From Caldimonas tepidiphila (GTDB taxonomy: Bacteria; Pseudomonadota; Gammaproteobacteria; Burkholderiales; Burkholderiaceae_C): a stretch of 64,000 nt of DNA. The notes beneath the pieces are model-generated. The model was not told the origin of the DNA and ran no database searches. It saw nothing but the letters and a program-made list of their open reading frames with translations. Where the stretch lies: contig NZ_KZ983958.1 of assembly GCF_003569765.1 (NCBI RefSeq), positions 71,045-135,044 on the forward strand. The letters run 5' to 3'. Each line of letters begins with the position of its first letter. Within the stretch, counting starts at the first letter, position 1. Below are positions 48,303 through 56,909 of the stretch, one piece after another. A program made the translations under genes and the position numbers.

Positions 48303-49811
48303 TCAGTCGGCGTCCTGGAAGGCCATCTCGCGCTTGTTGCGGATGTTGGGCAGCATCACGATCACGATCATCAGCGCCGCGGCGATCAGCAGGCCGGCCG
48401 ACAGCGGCCGGGAGATGAAGGCGGTCCAGTCGCCGCGCGACAGCAGCAGCGCGCGACGCAGGTTCTCCTCCATCATCGGGCCGAGGATGAAGCCGAGCAG
48501 CAGCGGCGCAGGCTCGCAGGACAGCTTGTAGAAGATGTAGCCGATCAGCCCGAACAGCACCGTCATGTAGACGTCGAAGTTGTTGTTGTTGAGCGTGTAG
48601 GTGCCGATGCAGCAGAACAGCAGGATCGCCGGGAACAGGAAGCGGTAGGGCACCGTCAGCAGCTTGATCCAGATGCCGATGAGCGGCAGGTTCAGGATCA
48701 CGAGCATGAAGTTGCCGATCCACATCGACGCGATCAGGCCCCAGAACAGCTCGGGGTTGCTCGTCATCACCTGCGGACCCGGCTGGATGCCCTTGATGGT
48801 CATCGCGCCGACCATCAGCGCCATCACCGCGTTGGGCGGGATGCCGAGCGTGAGCATCGGGATGAAACTGGTCTGCGAGCCGGCGTTGTTGGCCGATTCG
48901 GGACCGGCCACGCCCTGGATCGCGCCCTTGCCGAACTTCTCGGGCGTGCTCGAGATCTTCTTCTCGAGCGTGTAGGCTGCGAAGGACGACAGCAGCGCGC
49001 CGCCGCCGGGCAGCACGCCCAGCACGGAGCCCAGCACCGTGCCGCGCAGCACCGCGGGCGTCGCCTCCTTGAAGTCCTGCTTGGAGGGCCACAGGCCCTT
49101 GACGTCCTTGGTGAAGACCTCGCGCTTCTCCGCGGGCTGGCCGAGGTTGGCGATGATCTCGCCGAAGCCGAACACGCCCATCGCGATCACGACGAAGTTG
49201 ATGCCGTCGGTGAGCTCGGGGATGTCGAACGAGAAACGCGGCGTGCCGGAGATCACGTCGGTGTTGATCTGGCCGAGCAGCAGGCCCAGGATGATCATCG
49301 AGATCGCCTTGAGCAGCGAGCCCGAGGCCAGCACCACCGCGCCGATCAGGCCCAGCACCATCAGCGAGAAGTACTCCGCGGGCCCGAACTTGAAGGCGAG
49401 CTCGGTCAGCGGCGGCGCGAAGGCCGCCAGCACCAGCGTCGCCACCGAGCCGGCGAAGAAGGAGCCGAGGGCGGCCACCGACAGTGCGGCGCCGGCGCGG
49501 CCCTGGCGCGCCATCGCGTAGCCGTCGATCGCGGTCACGACCGAGGCCGACTCGCCGGGCACGTTGATCAGGATCGCGGTGGTCGAGCCGCCGTACTGCG
49601 CGCCGTAGTAGATGCCGGCGAGCATGATCAGCGCGGGCGTGGCGTCGAGCGCGTAGATCGACGGCAGCAGCATCGCGATCGTCGCCACCGGGCCGAGGCC
49701 CGGCAGCACGCCGATGAGCGTGCCCAGGACGCAGCCGAAGAAGGCGTACATCAGGTTCTGCAGGGTCAGTGCAGTACCGAAGCCCAGCATCAGGTTGTTG
49801 ATCAGATCCAT
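48303..49811 (-). CDS. tctA: tripartite tricarboxylate transporter large subunit
   Basis: A 502-residue membrane protein with 11-12 helices, the channel-forming subunit of a TTT transporter. It has GVLPGLGPVATIAMLLPSIY, GIYYGAQYGGSTTAILINVP with the conserved PGE, and in the second half GVLPGGGALLSSFAAYTLEK. The two G-rich repeats are the family signature. It follows tctB by 39 bp. No gene for the periplasmic binding protein TctC is in the window. Confidence 0.96.
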   Translation of the reverse strand: MDLINNLMLGFGTALTLQNLMYAFFGCVLGTLIGVLPGLGPVATIAMLLPSIYALDATPALIMLAGIYYGAQYGGSTTAILINVPGESASVVTAIDGYAMARQGRAGAALSVAALGSFFAGSVATLVLAAFAPPLTELAFKFGPAEYFSLMVLGLIGAVVLASGSLLKAISMIILGLLLGQINTDVISGTPRFSFDIPELTDGINFVVIAMGVFGFGEIIANLGQPAEKREVFTKDVKGLWPSKQDFKEATPAVLRGTVLGSVLGVLPGGGALLSSFAAYTLEKKISSTPEKFGKGAIQGVAGPESANNAGSQTSFIPMLTLGIPPNAVMALMVGAMTIKGIQPGPQVMTSNPELFWGLIASMWIGNFMLVILNLPLIGIWIKLLTVPYRFLFPAILLFCCIGTYTLNNNNFDVYMTVLFGLIGYIFYKLSCEPAPLLLGFILGPMMEENLRRALLLSRGDWTAFISRPLSAGLLIAAALMIVIVMLPNIRNKREMAFQDAD

Positions 49812-49850
49812 GGACGGGTCCGTTTCTTGGGAATCTTGATGAGGGCGGGA

Positions 49851-50315
49851 TCAGCCGGTGATGAAGGGCGGCCAGATCGGCAGCACGAGCGACAGGCCCT
49901 TGATGAACACGGCCCAGGTACCCACCGTCAGGATGATCGACAGCAGGATCACTTCCTTCCACTTGAACTCGTCGCCCGCCAGGCTCGCGATCGTGATGAG
50001 CACCGGCACCGTGACGACCAGGCCCATGCGCGGCAGCAGGAAGCCGAACACCAGCACCGCGCCCAGGATCACCAGCAGCGGCCGCCAGGCGATGCCGCCG
50101 ATCTTGTCGCCGTCGGCGCTCTCGATCGTCAGCGCCTTGAAGGTCACCAGCCCGCCGAGGACCGCGAGGATGACGCCGAGGCCGAAGGGGAAGTAGCCCG
50201 GACCGGGACGCGCCGACGAGCCGAAGCTGTAGCTGGTGGCGCCCCATGCGAAGGCGATGCCGGCCACGATGAACATGAGGCCGGCGACGAAGTCGCGCTG
50301 GCTCTTGATTTTCAT
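49851..50315 (-). CDS. tctB: tripartite tricarboxylate transporter small subunit
   Basis: A 154-residue four-helix membrane protein of the TctB family. It starts KSQRDFVAGLMFIVAGIAFA and has GPGYFPFGLGVILAVLGG, the typical P-G-Y-F-P motif. It precedes tctA in an operon closed by the terminator at 48250. The region upstream carries several perfect dyads and a TAGAAT -10 element. Confidence 0.93.
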   Translation of the reverse strand: MKIKSQRDFVAGLMFIVAGIAFAWGATSYSFGSSARPGPGYFPFGLGVILAVLGGLVTFKALTIESADGDKIGGIAWRPLLVILGAVLVFGFLLPRMGLVVTVPVLITIASLAGDEFKWKEVILLSIILTVGTWAVFIKGLSLVLPIWPPFITG

Positions 50316-50375
50316 GAAAGTCTCCTGATATCCCGGGGCCCGAAAAGCCGACGGGCGAACGGGGGGTGTGGCGGG

Positions 50376-50399
50376 ATTCTAGGAATGCATTCGTTAACG
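50376..50399 (-). promoter_or_regulatory. tctB promoter element with adjoining palindromes
   Basis: On the minus strand TAGAAT (50376-50381) matches the -10 consensus at five of six positions. Immediately upstream are two abutting perfect palindromes, GAATGCATTC (50383-50392) and CGTTAACG (50392-50399), where a -35 would be expected. The absence of a -35 and the presence of dyads suggest activator-dependent control. Confidence 0.45.
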
Positions 50400-50453
50400 G
50401 TTCCTGTGGCTTCCACTTAGCCCAGCTCAAAATGAAGCCTGGGAGTTCCGGTT

Positions 50454-50486
50454 ATTCGGGTAATCACCCAAAGGGTTTACCCGAAT
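50454..50486. repeat. long dyad ATTCGGGTAA / TTACCCGAAT
   Basis: Perfect 10-bp arms at 50454-50463 and 50477-50486 enclose an inner ACCC/GGGT stem with loop AAA, giving 14 pairs interrupted by a 2-nt bulge. It lies 14 bp past the stop of the ATPase gene and about 140 bp upstream of the tctB start. It lacks a T-run, so it may be an operator or an RNA hairpin at the ATPase 3' end. Confidence 0.6.
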
Positions 50487-50500
50487 CAAAAGCCGAAGAC

Positions 50501-52324
50501 TCAGCCTTCCCAGGCCGGCGTGGCGCGCAGCACCTCGTCGAGCGTGGTGCTGCCCTCGGCGACCCGCGCCGCGCCGGCCAGGCGCAGCGGGCGCATGCCG
50601 TCGGCGACCGCCTGCTGGCGCAGCCGCGCCAGCTCCGGCGCGCCGCCGATCGCCGCCTTCAGCGCCTCGCTGGCGGTGAGCAGCTCGTAGATCCCGGCGC
50701 GGCCGCGGAAGCCCGTCATGCGGCACTCCAGGCAGCCGACCGGGCGGCAGGGCCGGAAGCCGCCGTTCATGCGCCACGGCGCCACCGCCGCGGCGAGCAT
50801 CTCGCGCGTCAGCGCCGGGTCGGGCTGCTTGCAGTGCGGGCAGAGCGTGCGCACGAGGCGCTGCGCGAGCACGCCGATGACGGTGGCGCCGATCAGGTAG
50901 GGCGGCACGCCGAGGTCCGTCAGCCGCGTGATCGCCGAGGCCGCGTCGTTGGTGTGCAGCGTCGTGAAGACGAGGTGGCCGGTGAGCGCGGCCTGGATCG
51001 CCATCTCCGCGGTCTCGAGGTCGCGCACCTCGCCGACCATGATGATGTCGGGGTCCTGGCGCATCAGCGCGCGCAGCCCCTCGGCGAAGCCGAGCTCGAG
51101 CTGCGGCTGCACCTGCGTCTGGTTGAAGGCCGGCTCGATCATCTCGATCGGGTCCTCGATCGTGCAGACGTTGACCGCCTCGCTCGCGAGGCGCTTGAGC
51201 GTCGAGTAGAGCGTCGTGGTCTTGCCCGAGCCGGTCGGGCCGGTGACGAGGATCACGCCGTGCGGCTCGGCGACGAGCCGCTCCCAGCGCTGCGCGTCGT
51301 GCGCCGAGAAGCCGAGCGCGTCGAGCTCCCGCACCGTCGCGTCCGGGTCGAAGATGCGCATCACCAGCTTCTCGCCGAAGGCGGTCGGCAGCGTCGACAG
51401 CCGCATCTCGACCTCGTCGCCGCGCGGGTTGCGGGTCTTGATGCGGCCGTCCTGCGGGCGGCGGCGCTCGACCACGTCCATGCGGCCGAGCAGCTTGATG
51501 CGGCTCGTCATCGCCGCCATCACCCCGAGCGGCAGCTGGTAGACGGTGTGCATCACGCCGTCGATGCGGAAGCGGATCGCGCCGGTCTCGCGCCGGGGCT
51601 CGAGGTGGATGTCGGAGGCGCGCTGGTCGAAGGCGTACTGCCACAGCCAGTCCACCACCTGCACGATGCCCTGGTCGTTGGCGTCGAGCGGGCGGTTGCT
51701 GCGGCCGAGCTCGACGAGCTGCTCGAAGCTCGGCGTGCCCGCGCCCGCCGCCTCGCCGCTCTTCTGCGCGGCGCGCACCGACTTCGACAGCGTGTAGAAC
51801 TCGGTCGTGTAGCGCGCGATCTCCGCCGGGCTCGCCACCACCAGCCGCACCGGGCGGCGCATGTGCGCGGCGATCTCGGCGACCCACTCGGCATCGAAGG
51901 GCTCGCAGGTGGCGATCGTCACCTCGCCGGCACCCACCTGCAGCGGCAGCGCGCGGCGCCGCTCGGCGTAGCCGATCGACATCGCCTCGGCGACGCGGCC
52001 GACATCGACCTTGAGCGGGTCGATGCGCAGGTAGGGCAGACCGGCGCGCTGCGCCAGCCAGGCCGTGAGCGCCTCGGCGTCGAGCGGCCGCCCGGTCCTC
52101 GCGTCGGGCATGCCGACATGCGCGAGCCGCAGCAGCGGGTGCTGCGCGCCCGCGACGGCCAGACGCTGCTGCGTGCGCTGCGCGTCCTCGGCAGTGACGA
52201 GCCCGTCCTCGCGCAGCCAGTCGAGCAGCAGGCGCCAGTCGGGCCGGCCGCGGAAGGCGGCGGCGGCCGGCCGGGCGGCGGGAGGCGTCGTCGCAGAGGT
52301 CGTCTGGGAGGTCATCGGGTTCAT
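50501..52324 (-). CDS. orphan GspE/PilB-family secretion ATPase
   Basis: A 607-residue type II secretion / type IV pilus class ATPase. An N-terminal T2SSE_N-like domain (about 25-170) precedes the RecA-like motor with ASDIHLEPR, Walker A GPTGSGKTTT (Lys368), the Asp box EDPIEM, Walker B IIMVGEVRDLETAEMAIQAA and the His box TLHTNDAASA. The C-terminal zinc site has CPHC and CLEC pairs as in GspE. No secretin, pseudopilin or inner-membrane partner is nearby. Its start overlaps the stop of the spermidine-synthase-like gene (ATGA), so the two are coupled. Confidence 0.93.
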   Translation of the reverse strand: MNPMTSQTTSATTPPAARPAAAAFRGRPDWRLLLDWLREDGLVTAEDAQRTQQRLAVAGAQHPLLRLAHVGMPDARTGRPLDAEALTAWLAQRAGLPYLRIDPLKVDVGRVAEAMSIGYAERRRALPLQVGAGEVTIATCEPFDAEWVAEIAAHMRRPVRLVVASPAEIARYTTEFYTLSKSVRAAQKSGEAAGAGTPSFEQLVELGRSNRPLDANDQGIVQVVDWLWQYAFDQRASDIHLEPRRETGAIRFRIDGVMHTVYQLPLGVMAAMTSRIKLLGRMDVVERRRPQDGRIKTRNPRGDEVEMRLSTLPTAFGEKLVMRIFDPDATVRELDALGFSAHDAQRWERLVAEPHGVILVTGPTGSGKTTTLYSTLKRLASEAVNVCTIEDPIEMIEPAFNQTQVQPQLELGFAEGLRALMRQDPDIIMVGEVRDLETAEMAIQAALTGHLVFTTLHTNDAASAITRLTDLGVPPYLIGATVIGVLAQRLVRTLCPHCKQPDPALTREMLAAAVAPWRMNGGFRPCRPVGCLECRMTGFRGRAGIYELLTASEALKAAIGGAPELARLRQQAVADGMRPLRLAGAARVAEGSTTLDEVLRATPAWEG

Positions 52325-53091
52325 TCGAGCTTCACCTTGCGGATCATGCGCACCCACTTGCGCGCGGGCAGGCCGAAGCGCTCCTCCACCCGTTCCGCGC
52401 GCTCGGCCATCACTGCGCGCGTGGGGGCCTCGACGCCCTTGAGGCCGACGACGACGGTGTTGCCCTCGCGCGTCGGGCGCAGGCTCCACAGCGATTGCTC
52501 GCCGAAGCTCTCGGCCATCAGCGCCACGCTGCGCTCGAAGCTCGCGTCGCGGCCGAACAGGTTCACCGTCATCACGCCGCCCTCGCCCAGCAGCCGGTGG
52601 CAGTCGGCGTAGAAGGCGGCGCTGTCGAGCACGGGGCTGGCCGCCTCGTGGTCGTAGAGGTCGACGCACAGCACCATCGCGCGGCCGGCGTGGGCCGGAT
52701 CGGCCGCGTAGGCGGCGGCGTCGCCCTGCACCACCGAGAGCTTCGTGTCGTCCTCGGGCAGGCGGAACATGCTGCGGCAGGCGGCGATCACCTCCGGGTT
52801 CAGCTCGACCGCGGTGGTGCGCATCTTCAGCTTCCTGCGGCAGAACTTGGTGATCGCCGCGGCGCCAAGGCCGAACTGCAGCGCGTGGCCGTGCGTGAGC
52901 GCCTCGGCGGGGCGGAACAGCATCCAGGCCATCATGCGCTGCACGTACTCGAGCTCGATCTCGTCGGGCTTCTTCACGCGCATCGCGCCCTGCACCCAGG
53001 GGGTGCCCAGGTGCAGCATGCGCACGCCGTCGAGTTCGGAAACGGTCACGGGGGGGAGTTGCGGGGCGGACTTTCGGGGCATGGCCGGCAT
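52321..53091 (-). CDS. spermidine synthase-like methyltransferase-fold protein
   Basis: A 256-residue Rossmann-fold protein of the spermidine synthase family. The SAM-site elements are ALQFGLGAAAITKFC, TTAVELNPEVIAACRSMF, VVQGDAAAYA and MVLCVDLYDHEAASP. The aspartates that bind polyamine in true SpeE are not clearly present, so aminopropyl transfer to putrescine is doubtful. The ATG at 53091 has GGGGACA upstream and is preferred over 53082. It is followed by the coupled GspE-like ATPase and is divergent from the MetOD1 gene. Confidence 0.85.
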   Translation of the reverse strand: MPAMPRKSAPQLPPVTVSELDGVRMLHLGTPWVQGAMRVKKPDEIELEYVQRMMAWMLFRPAEALTHGHALQFGLGAAAITKFCRRKLKMRTTAVELNPEVIAACRSMFRLPEDDTKLSVVQGDAAAYAADPAHAGRAMVLCVDLYDHEAASPVLDSAAFYADCHRLLGEGGVMTVNLFGRDASFERSVALMAESFGEQSLWSLRPTREGNTVVVGLKGVEAPTRAVMAERAERVEERFGLPARKWVRMIRKVKLE

Positions 53092-53238
53092 TGTCCCCCG
53101 GCGCCGCCCGCGCTGCCGCCCGCCCCCCGGTCGCGTGCCGGACCCGCCCGCAGCGCGGGCACGGCGCTGCGCCCGCAGCGCCCCCGGGGCTAACATCCGC
53201 GCGCCCCGGCCTCCTTCTCCGGGGCCAGGAATGCGATC

Positions 53239-53769
53239 ATGAATCCCGGCGCGAAGACTCCCCTGGAGGCGCTCGACATCGAGCTGGAGCGCGACCTCTT
53301 CCTGCGCACGCTGATCCGCGAGCTCTCCGGCACGCTGCAGGACGTCGTCGGCCTCGACGAGGCCTCCGGCTTCATCAGCGTGGTCGGCCAGCGCGTCGGC
53401 GACGCGATCGACCGGCAGTACCGGCAGGCGCTGCAGGTGGAGCGGCTGTCGCGCGCGCAGGTCGCGGCGGTGCTGGTGGACCTCAAGCGCCGCATCCAGG
53501 GCGACTTCCACGTCATCGAGGAAAGCGACGAGCGCATCGTGTTCGGCAACCGGCGCTGCCCCTTCGGCGACAGGGTGCTCGACCGCCCCGCGCTGTGCAT
53601 GATGACCTCCAACGTCTTCGGCAGCATCGCCGCCGAGAACCTGGGCTACGCCAAGGTGGCGCTGCAGCGCACGCTCGCGGCCGGCCAGCCGGACTGCCTC
53701 GTGACGGTCTACCTGCGCCCCAGCGCCGAGAGCGAGGCCGCCGACGGCCGCGAGTACGTGCAGGCCTGA
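53239..53769 (+). CDS. MetOD1-domain protein
   Basis: A 176-residue protein consisting of a helical N terminus (about 10-60) and a domain that looks like methanogen output domain 1: [20 protein letters not shown] then [20 protein letters not shown]. Two cysteines in NRRCPFGD and ALCMM are conserved in such domains and could bind metal or respond to redox. It is followed after 11 bp by a hybrid histidine kinase, suggesting a sensor partner. It has no membrane segment and no DNA-binding domain. Confidence 0.8.
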   Translation: MNPGAKTPLEALDIELERDLFLRTLIRELSGTLQDVVGLDEASGFISVVGQRVGDAIDRQYRQALQVERLSRAQVAAVLVDLKRRIQGDFHVIEESDERIVFGNRRCPFGDRVLDRPALCMMTSNVFGSIAAENLGYAKVALQRTLAAGQPDCLVTVYLRPSAESEAADGREYVQA

Positions 53770-53780
53770 GCGCCGCCGCG

Positions 53781-55433
53781 ATGCCGCCGCACGAGGATCT
53801 GGCGCAGATGCTGCGCCTCCTGCCGGAGCCGGCCTTCCTCGCCGATGCCGCCGGCACGCTGCTCGCGGCCAACGAGGCGCTCGCGAGCCTGAGCGGCGTG
53901 CCCGCCGCGCGGCTCGTCGGCGCCCCGCTCGAGACGCTCGTCGCCGACCCGCCCGGGCCGATCCGCGACTACCTGGGCCTGTGCCTGCGCAGCCGCCAGC
54001 GCGTGCCGGGCGCCCTGCTCTGGCGCGGGCCGAACGGGGAGCCCGTCGCGGTGCGCTGCGACGGCGGGCGCCTCGCAGGCGGCGCCGACGGCGCGCCGGC
54101 GCTGCTGTTCGTGCAGTGCCGGCCCAGGTCGGACACCACCGGCCGCTTCACGCTGCTCAACCGCAAGATCGCCGCGCTGTCCAAGGAGATCTTCGAACGC
54201 AAGCGCGCCGAGCAGCAGCGCGACGAGCTGCTGCGGAGCGAGCGCCAGGCGCGGCTCGAGGCGGAGCGCGTCAGCCGGCTCAAGGACGAGTTCCTCGCGA
54301 CGCTGTCGCACGAGCTGCGCACCCCGATCCAGGCCATCCTCGGCTGGCTCCACGTGCTGAACAACCCCGCCTCGCCGCCTGCCGGGCGCGAGGCCGCGCT
54401 CGGCACGATCGAGCGCAACGCCCGCGCGCAGGCGCGCATCGTCGACGACCTGCTCGACATGAGCCGCATCATCTCCGGCAAGGTGCAGCTGCGGGTGCAG
54501 CCGGTGCCGCTCGCCGCGGTGCTCGAGGCGGCGACCGAGTCGATGCGGCCGGCCGCGCAGGCGAAGTCGCTGCAGCTGGACATGCGGCTGGACGCCGCCG
54601 GCTGCACGGTGCGGGGCGATCCGGACCGGCTGCAGCAGGCGGTCTGGAACCTGCTGTCGAACGCGGTCAAGTTCACGCCGCGCGGCGGCCGGGTGCAGGT
54701 GCGCCTGGAAGCCGGCGAGGCCGAGGCGCGCATCGTCGTGAGCGACAGCGGCGAGGGCATCGCGCCGGACTTCCTGCCCCATGTCTTCGACCGCTTCCGG
54801 CAGGCCGACGCCTCGATCACGCGCCGCCACGGCGGCCTGGGGCTCGGCCTGTCGATCGTCAAGCAGATCGTCGAGCTGCACGGCGGCACGGCGCGGGCCG
54901 AGAGCCCCGGCGCCGGGCAGGGCGCCACCCTCACGCTCGCGCTGCCCCTGCTCGGGCGCGTCACGCCGCCTCAGCCCCTGCCCGGCGGCGGCGCCGCCGC
55001 CGCCGCGCCGCCCGCCCCTGTCGAGTGCCCGGGTGACTGCCCCTCGCTGCAGGGCCTGCGCGTGCTGGTGGTCGACGACGAGCCCGACGCGCGCGAGCTG
55101 CTGCGCGTGCTGCTGGAGAACTGCGGCGCCGAGGTCTGCGTCGCCGATTCGGCCGCCGAGGCGCTGGAGCGGCTCTGCCGCGGGCGCTTCGAGCTGCTGC
55201 TGTCCGACATCGGCATGCCCGGCACCGACGGCTGCCAGCTCCTCGCGACGCTGCGCGCCCGCCCGGGCGATCAGGGCGGCGGCACGCCGGCGCTCGCGCT
55301 CACCGCCCTCGCGCGCCCCGAGGACCGCGCCCGGGCGCTGGCCTGCGGCTTCGACGGCTACCTGGTCAAGCCGATCGAGGTCGGCGAGCTGCTGTCGCTG
55401 GCGGCGCGCTTCGTTCCCGCCGCCAGCGCCTGA
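53781..55433 (+). CDS. soluble hybrid sensor histidine kinase
   Basis: A 550-residue kinase without membrane helices. Domain order is PAS (about 10-115), a coiled coil (120-165), HisKA with His177 in LATLSHELRTPIQA, HATPase with NLLSNAVKFTP, DSGEGIAP and GGLGLGLSIVKQIVE, an Ala/Pro linker, and a receiver domain with Asp476 in LLLSDIGMPGTDG and the conserved Lys near YLVKPIEV. There is no output domain, so phosphate must pass to another protein. It lies 11 bp after the MetOD1 gene and probably works with it. Confidence 0.93.
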   Translation: MPPHEDLAQMLRLLPEPAFLADAAGTLLAANEALASLSGVPAARLVGAPLETLVADPPGPIRDYLGLCLRSRQRVPGALLWRGPNGEPVAVRCDGGRLAGGADGAPALLFVQCRPRSDTTGRFTLLNRKIAALSKEIFERKRAEQQRDELLRSERQARLEAERVSRLKDEFLATLSHELRTPIQAILGWLHVLNNPASPPAGREAALGTIERNARAQARIVDDLLDMSRIISGKVQLRVQPVPLAAVLEAATESMRPAAQAKSLQLDMRLDAAGCTVRGDPDRLQQAVWNLLSNAVKFTPRGGRVQVRLEAGEAEARIVVSDSGEGIAPDFLPHVFDRFRQADASITRRHGGLGLGLSIVKQIVELHGGTARAESPGAGQGATLTLALPLLGRVTPPQPLPGGGAAAAAPPAPVECPGDCPSLQGLRVLVVDDEPDARELLRVLLENCGAEVCVADSAAEALERLCRGRFELLLSDIGMPGTDGCQLLATLRARPGDQGGGTPALALTALARPEDRARALACGFDGYLVKPIEVGELLSLAARFVPAASA

Positions 55434-55448
55434 GGGTGCCGCACCCGC

Positions 55449-55967
55449 TCACAGCAGGCCGTGGCGCCCGAACACCTCGCGCCACGCGGCGAGCTTGCGC
55501 TCGAAGCTCCACGAGGCGTTGGCGGGGCTGGTCGAGGGCAGCCGGTAGACCGGCAGGCCGAGCGCGCGCGTGAGCGGCATCGAGCGCGCCGACTCGCCGC
55601 CGTTGTGCGCGACCGCCTCGAGGCCCGGCGCGATGCGCAGCAGCCCCGGCAGGTCGTTGAGTCGCGCGTCCTCGATCGCGCTGTCGAGGCTGCCCTCGCG
55701 CCGGCAGCTCGCGTACACGTCCCACAGGCCGAGGCCGCGTGCGCGCACCTCGTCGAGCCGCCGCGCGTAGGGCAGCGCGCGCAGGTCCACCGACCACAGC
55801 GCCGAGAGGATCGGCCAGAAGTGATTGCGCGGGTGGCCGTAGTACTGCTGCGCGCGCAGCGAGGCCTCGCCGGGGAAGCTGCCGAGCACCATCAGCCGCG
55901 TGCCGGGCGCGACCACCGGCGCGAGGCCCTGCAGCGGTGGGTCGCCGTCCGGCGCCGCCGCGCTCAT
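55449..55967 (-). CDS. DNA-deoxyinosine glycosylase (uracil-DNA glycosylase superfamily)
   Basis: A 172-residue enzyme of the hypoxanthine-DNA glycosylase (HDG) branch. The signature MVLGSFPGEASLRAQQYYGH with PRNHFWPIL follows a short leader, and VYRLPSTSPANASWSF gives the second active-site motif. It is predicted to remove deaminated adenine (hypoxanthine) from DNA. The ATG overlaps the tatD stop by 4 bp, so it is translated from the tatD transcript. Confidence 0.9.
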   Translation of the reverse strand: MSAAAPDGDPPLQGLAPVVAPGTRLMVLGSFPGEASLRAQQYYGHPRNHFWPILSALWSVDLRALPYARRLDEVRARGLGLWDVYASCRREGSLDSAIEDARLNDLPGLLRIAPGLEAVAHNGGESARSMPLTRALGLPVYRLPSTSPANASWSFERKLAAWREVFGRHGLL

Positions 55968-56770
55968 CGCGCCAGTCCCGGCAGCGCCGCACGGGCGTTG
56001 TCGGCAGTGCGCTCGGCGGTCTCCGGCAGCGTCCAGCCGCGCAGCGCCGCGAGCGTCTGCGCGATGCGCGGCAGCTCCGAGGGCTCGTTGCGGCTGCCCT
56101 GCCCCGCCGCGCGCTCCCCGGCGGTGCGGTAGAGCCACTGCGGCGGGATGTCCGGCGCATCGGTCTCCAGCACGATGGCCTCGGCCGGCAGATCCGCCGC
56201 GAGGCGGCGGATCTGCAGCGCGCGCTCGAAGGTCATCGCGCCGCCGAGGCCTAGCTTGAAGCCCAGCTCGATGAAGGCCCGCGCCTGCTGCATGCTGCCG
56301 TTGAAGGCATGCGCGATGCCGCCCGGCACGCGCACGCGGCGCAGCGCCGCGAGCACCGCGTCCACCGAGCGCCGCACGTGCAGCAGCACCGGCAGGTCGT
56401 GCGCGCGCGCGAGCTTCAGCTGCTCCACCAGCAGCGCCTGCTGGCGCTCGCGGTCGAGCCCGGACACGAAGAAGTCGAGCCCGATCTCGCCGACCGCGAC
56501 CAGCCGCTCGTCCTCGTGCGCTGCATCGAGCTCGAGCGCGAGCCGTGCCGCCGCGTCCTCCCCGGCCTGCACGACGTAGAGCGGATGCGTGCCGAGCGCG
56601 TAGGCGCCCTCGCACAGGTGCGCCGCGGCGCGCGTCGCGCCGAAGCCGTCCGGCAGCACCGCCGGCACGACGATGCGGTGCACGCCCGCCGCCTTCGCGC
56701 GCTGCACCACCGCCGTGCGGTCGGCGTCGAACTCCGGGGCGTCGAGATGGCAATGCGTGTCGATCCACAT
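55964..56770 (-). CDS. tatD: TatD family metal-dependent hydrolase
   Basis: A 268-residue TIM-barrel amidohydrolase-fold nuclease. Metal ligands appear in IDTHCHLD, AVGEIGLDFF, PVLLHVRRS, GIAHAFNGS and LETDAPDIPP. Members are 3'-5' DNA/RNA exonucleases linked to repair. Pairing with a DNA glycosylase fits a repair role. The start at 56770 has no strong ribosome-binding site but matches the family N terminus. Confidence 0.93.
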   Translation of the reverse strand: MWIDTHCHLDAPEFDADRTAVVQRAKAAGVHRIVVPAVLPDGFGATRAAAHLCEGAYALGTHPLYVVQAGEDAAARLALELDAAHEDERLVAVGEIGLDFFVSGLDRERQQALLVEQLKLARAHDLPVLLHVRRSVDAVLAALRRVRVPGGIAHAFNGSMQQARAFIELGFKLGLGGAMTFERALQIRRLAADLPAEAIVLETDAPDIPPQWLYRTAGERAAGQGSRNEPSELPRIAQTLAALRGWTLPETAERTADNARAALPGLAR

Positions 56771-56909
56771 GGGAGCGGATCTTCGCAGCTCGCGCGCGGC
56801 ACTGCAGGCCTTGCCCCTGCCCGGCGAGGGCCCGCTGCGCGACCCACGGCGCCCTCGCACCGGCCACCGGCCCGCGCGCTCCAACGCCGGCCGGACCGGC
56901 TGCCGGGCC

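Noticed and set aside
50501..52324. Evidence for a type II secretion or type IV pilus cluster
   Set aside because: Only the ATPase is present; no secretin, pseudopilin or GspF/PilC homologue lies within the window.
52321..53091. Calling this gene speE (true spermidine synthase)
   Set aside because: The SAM-type fold is visible but the polyamine-binding acidic residues are not clear and no speD or speA gene is adjacent.
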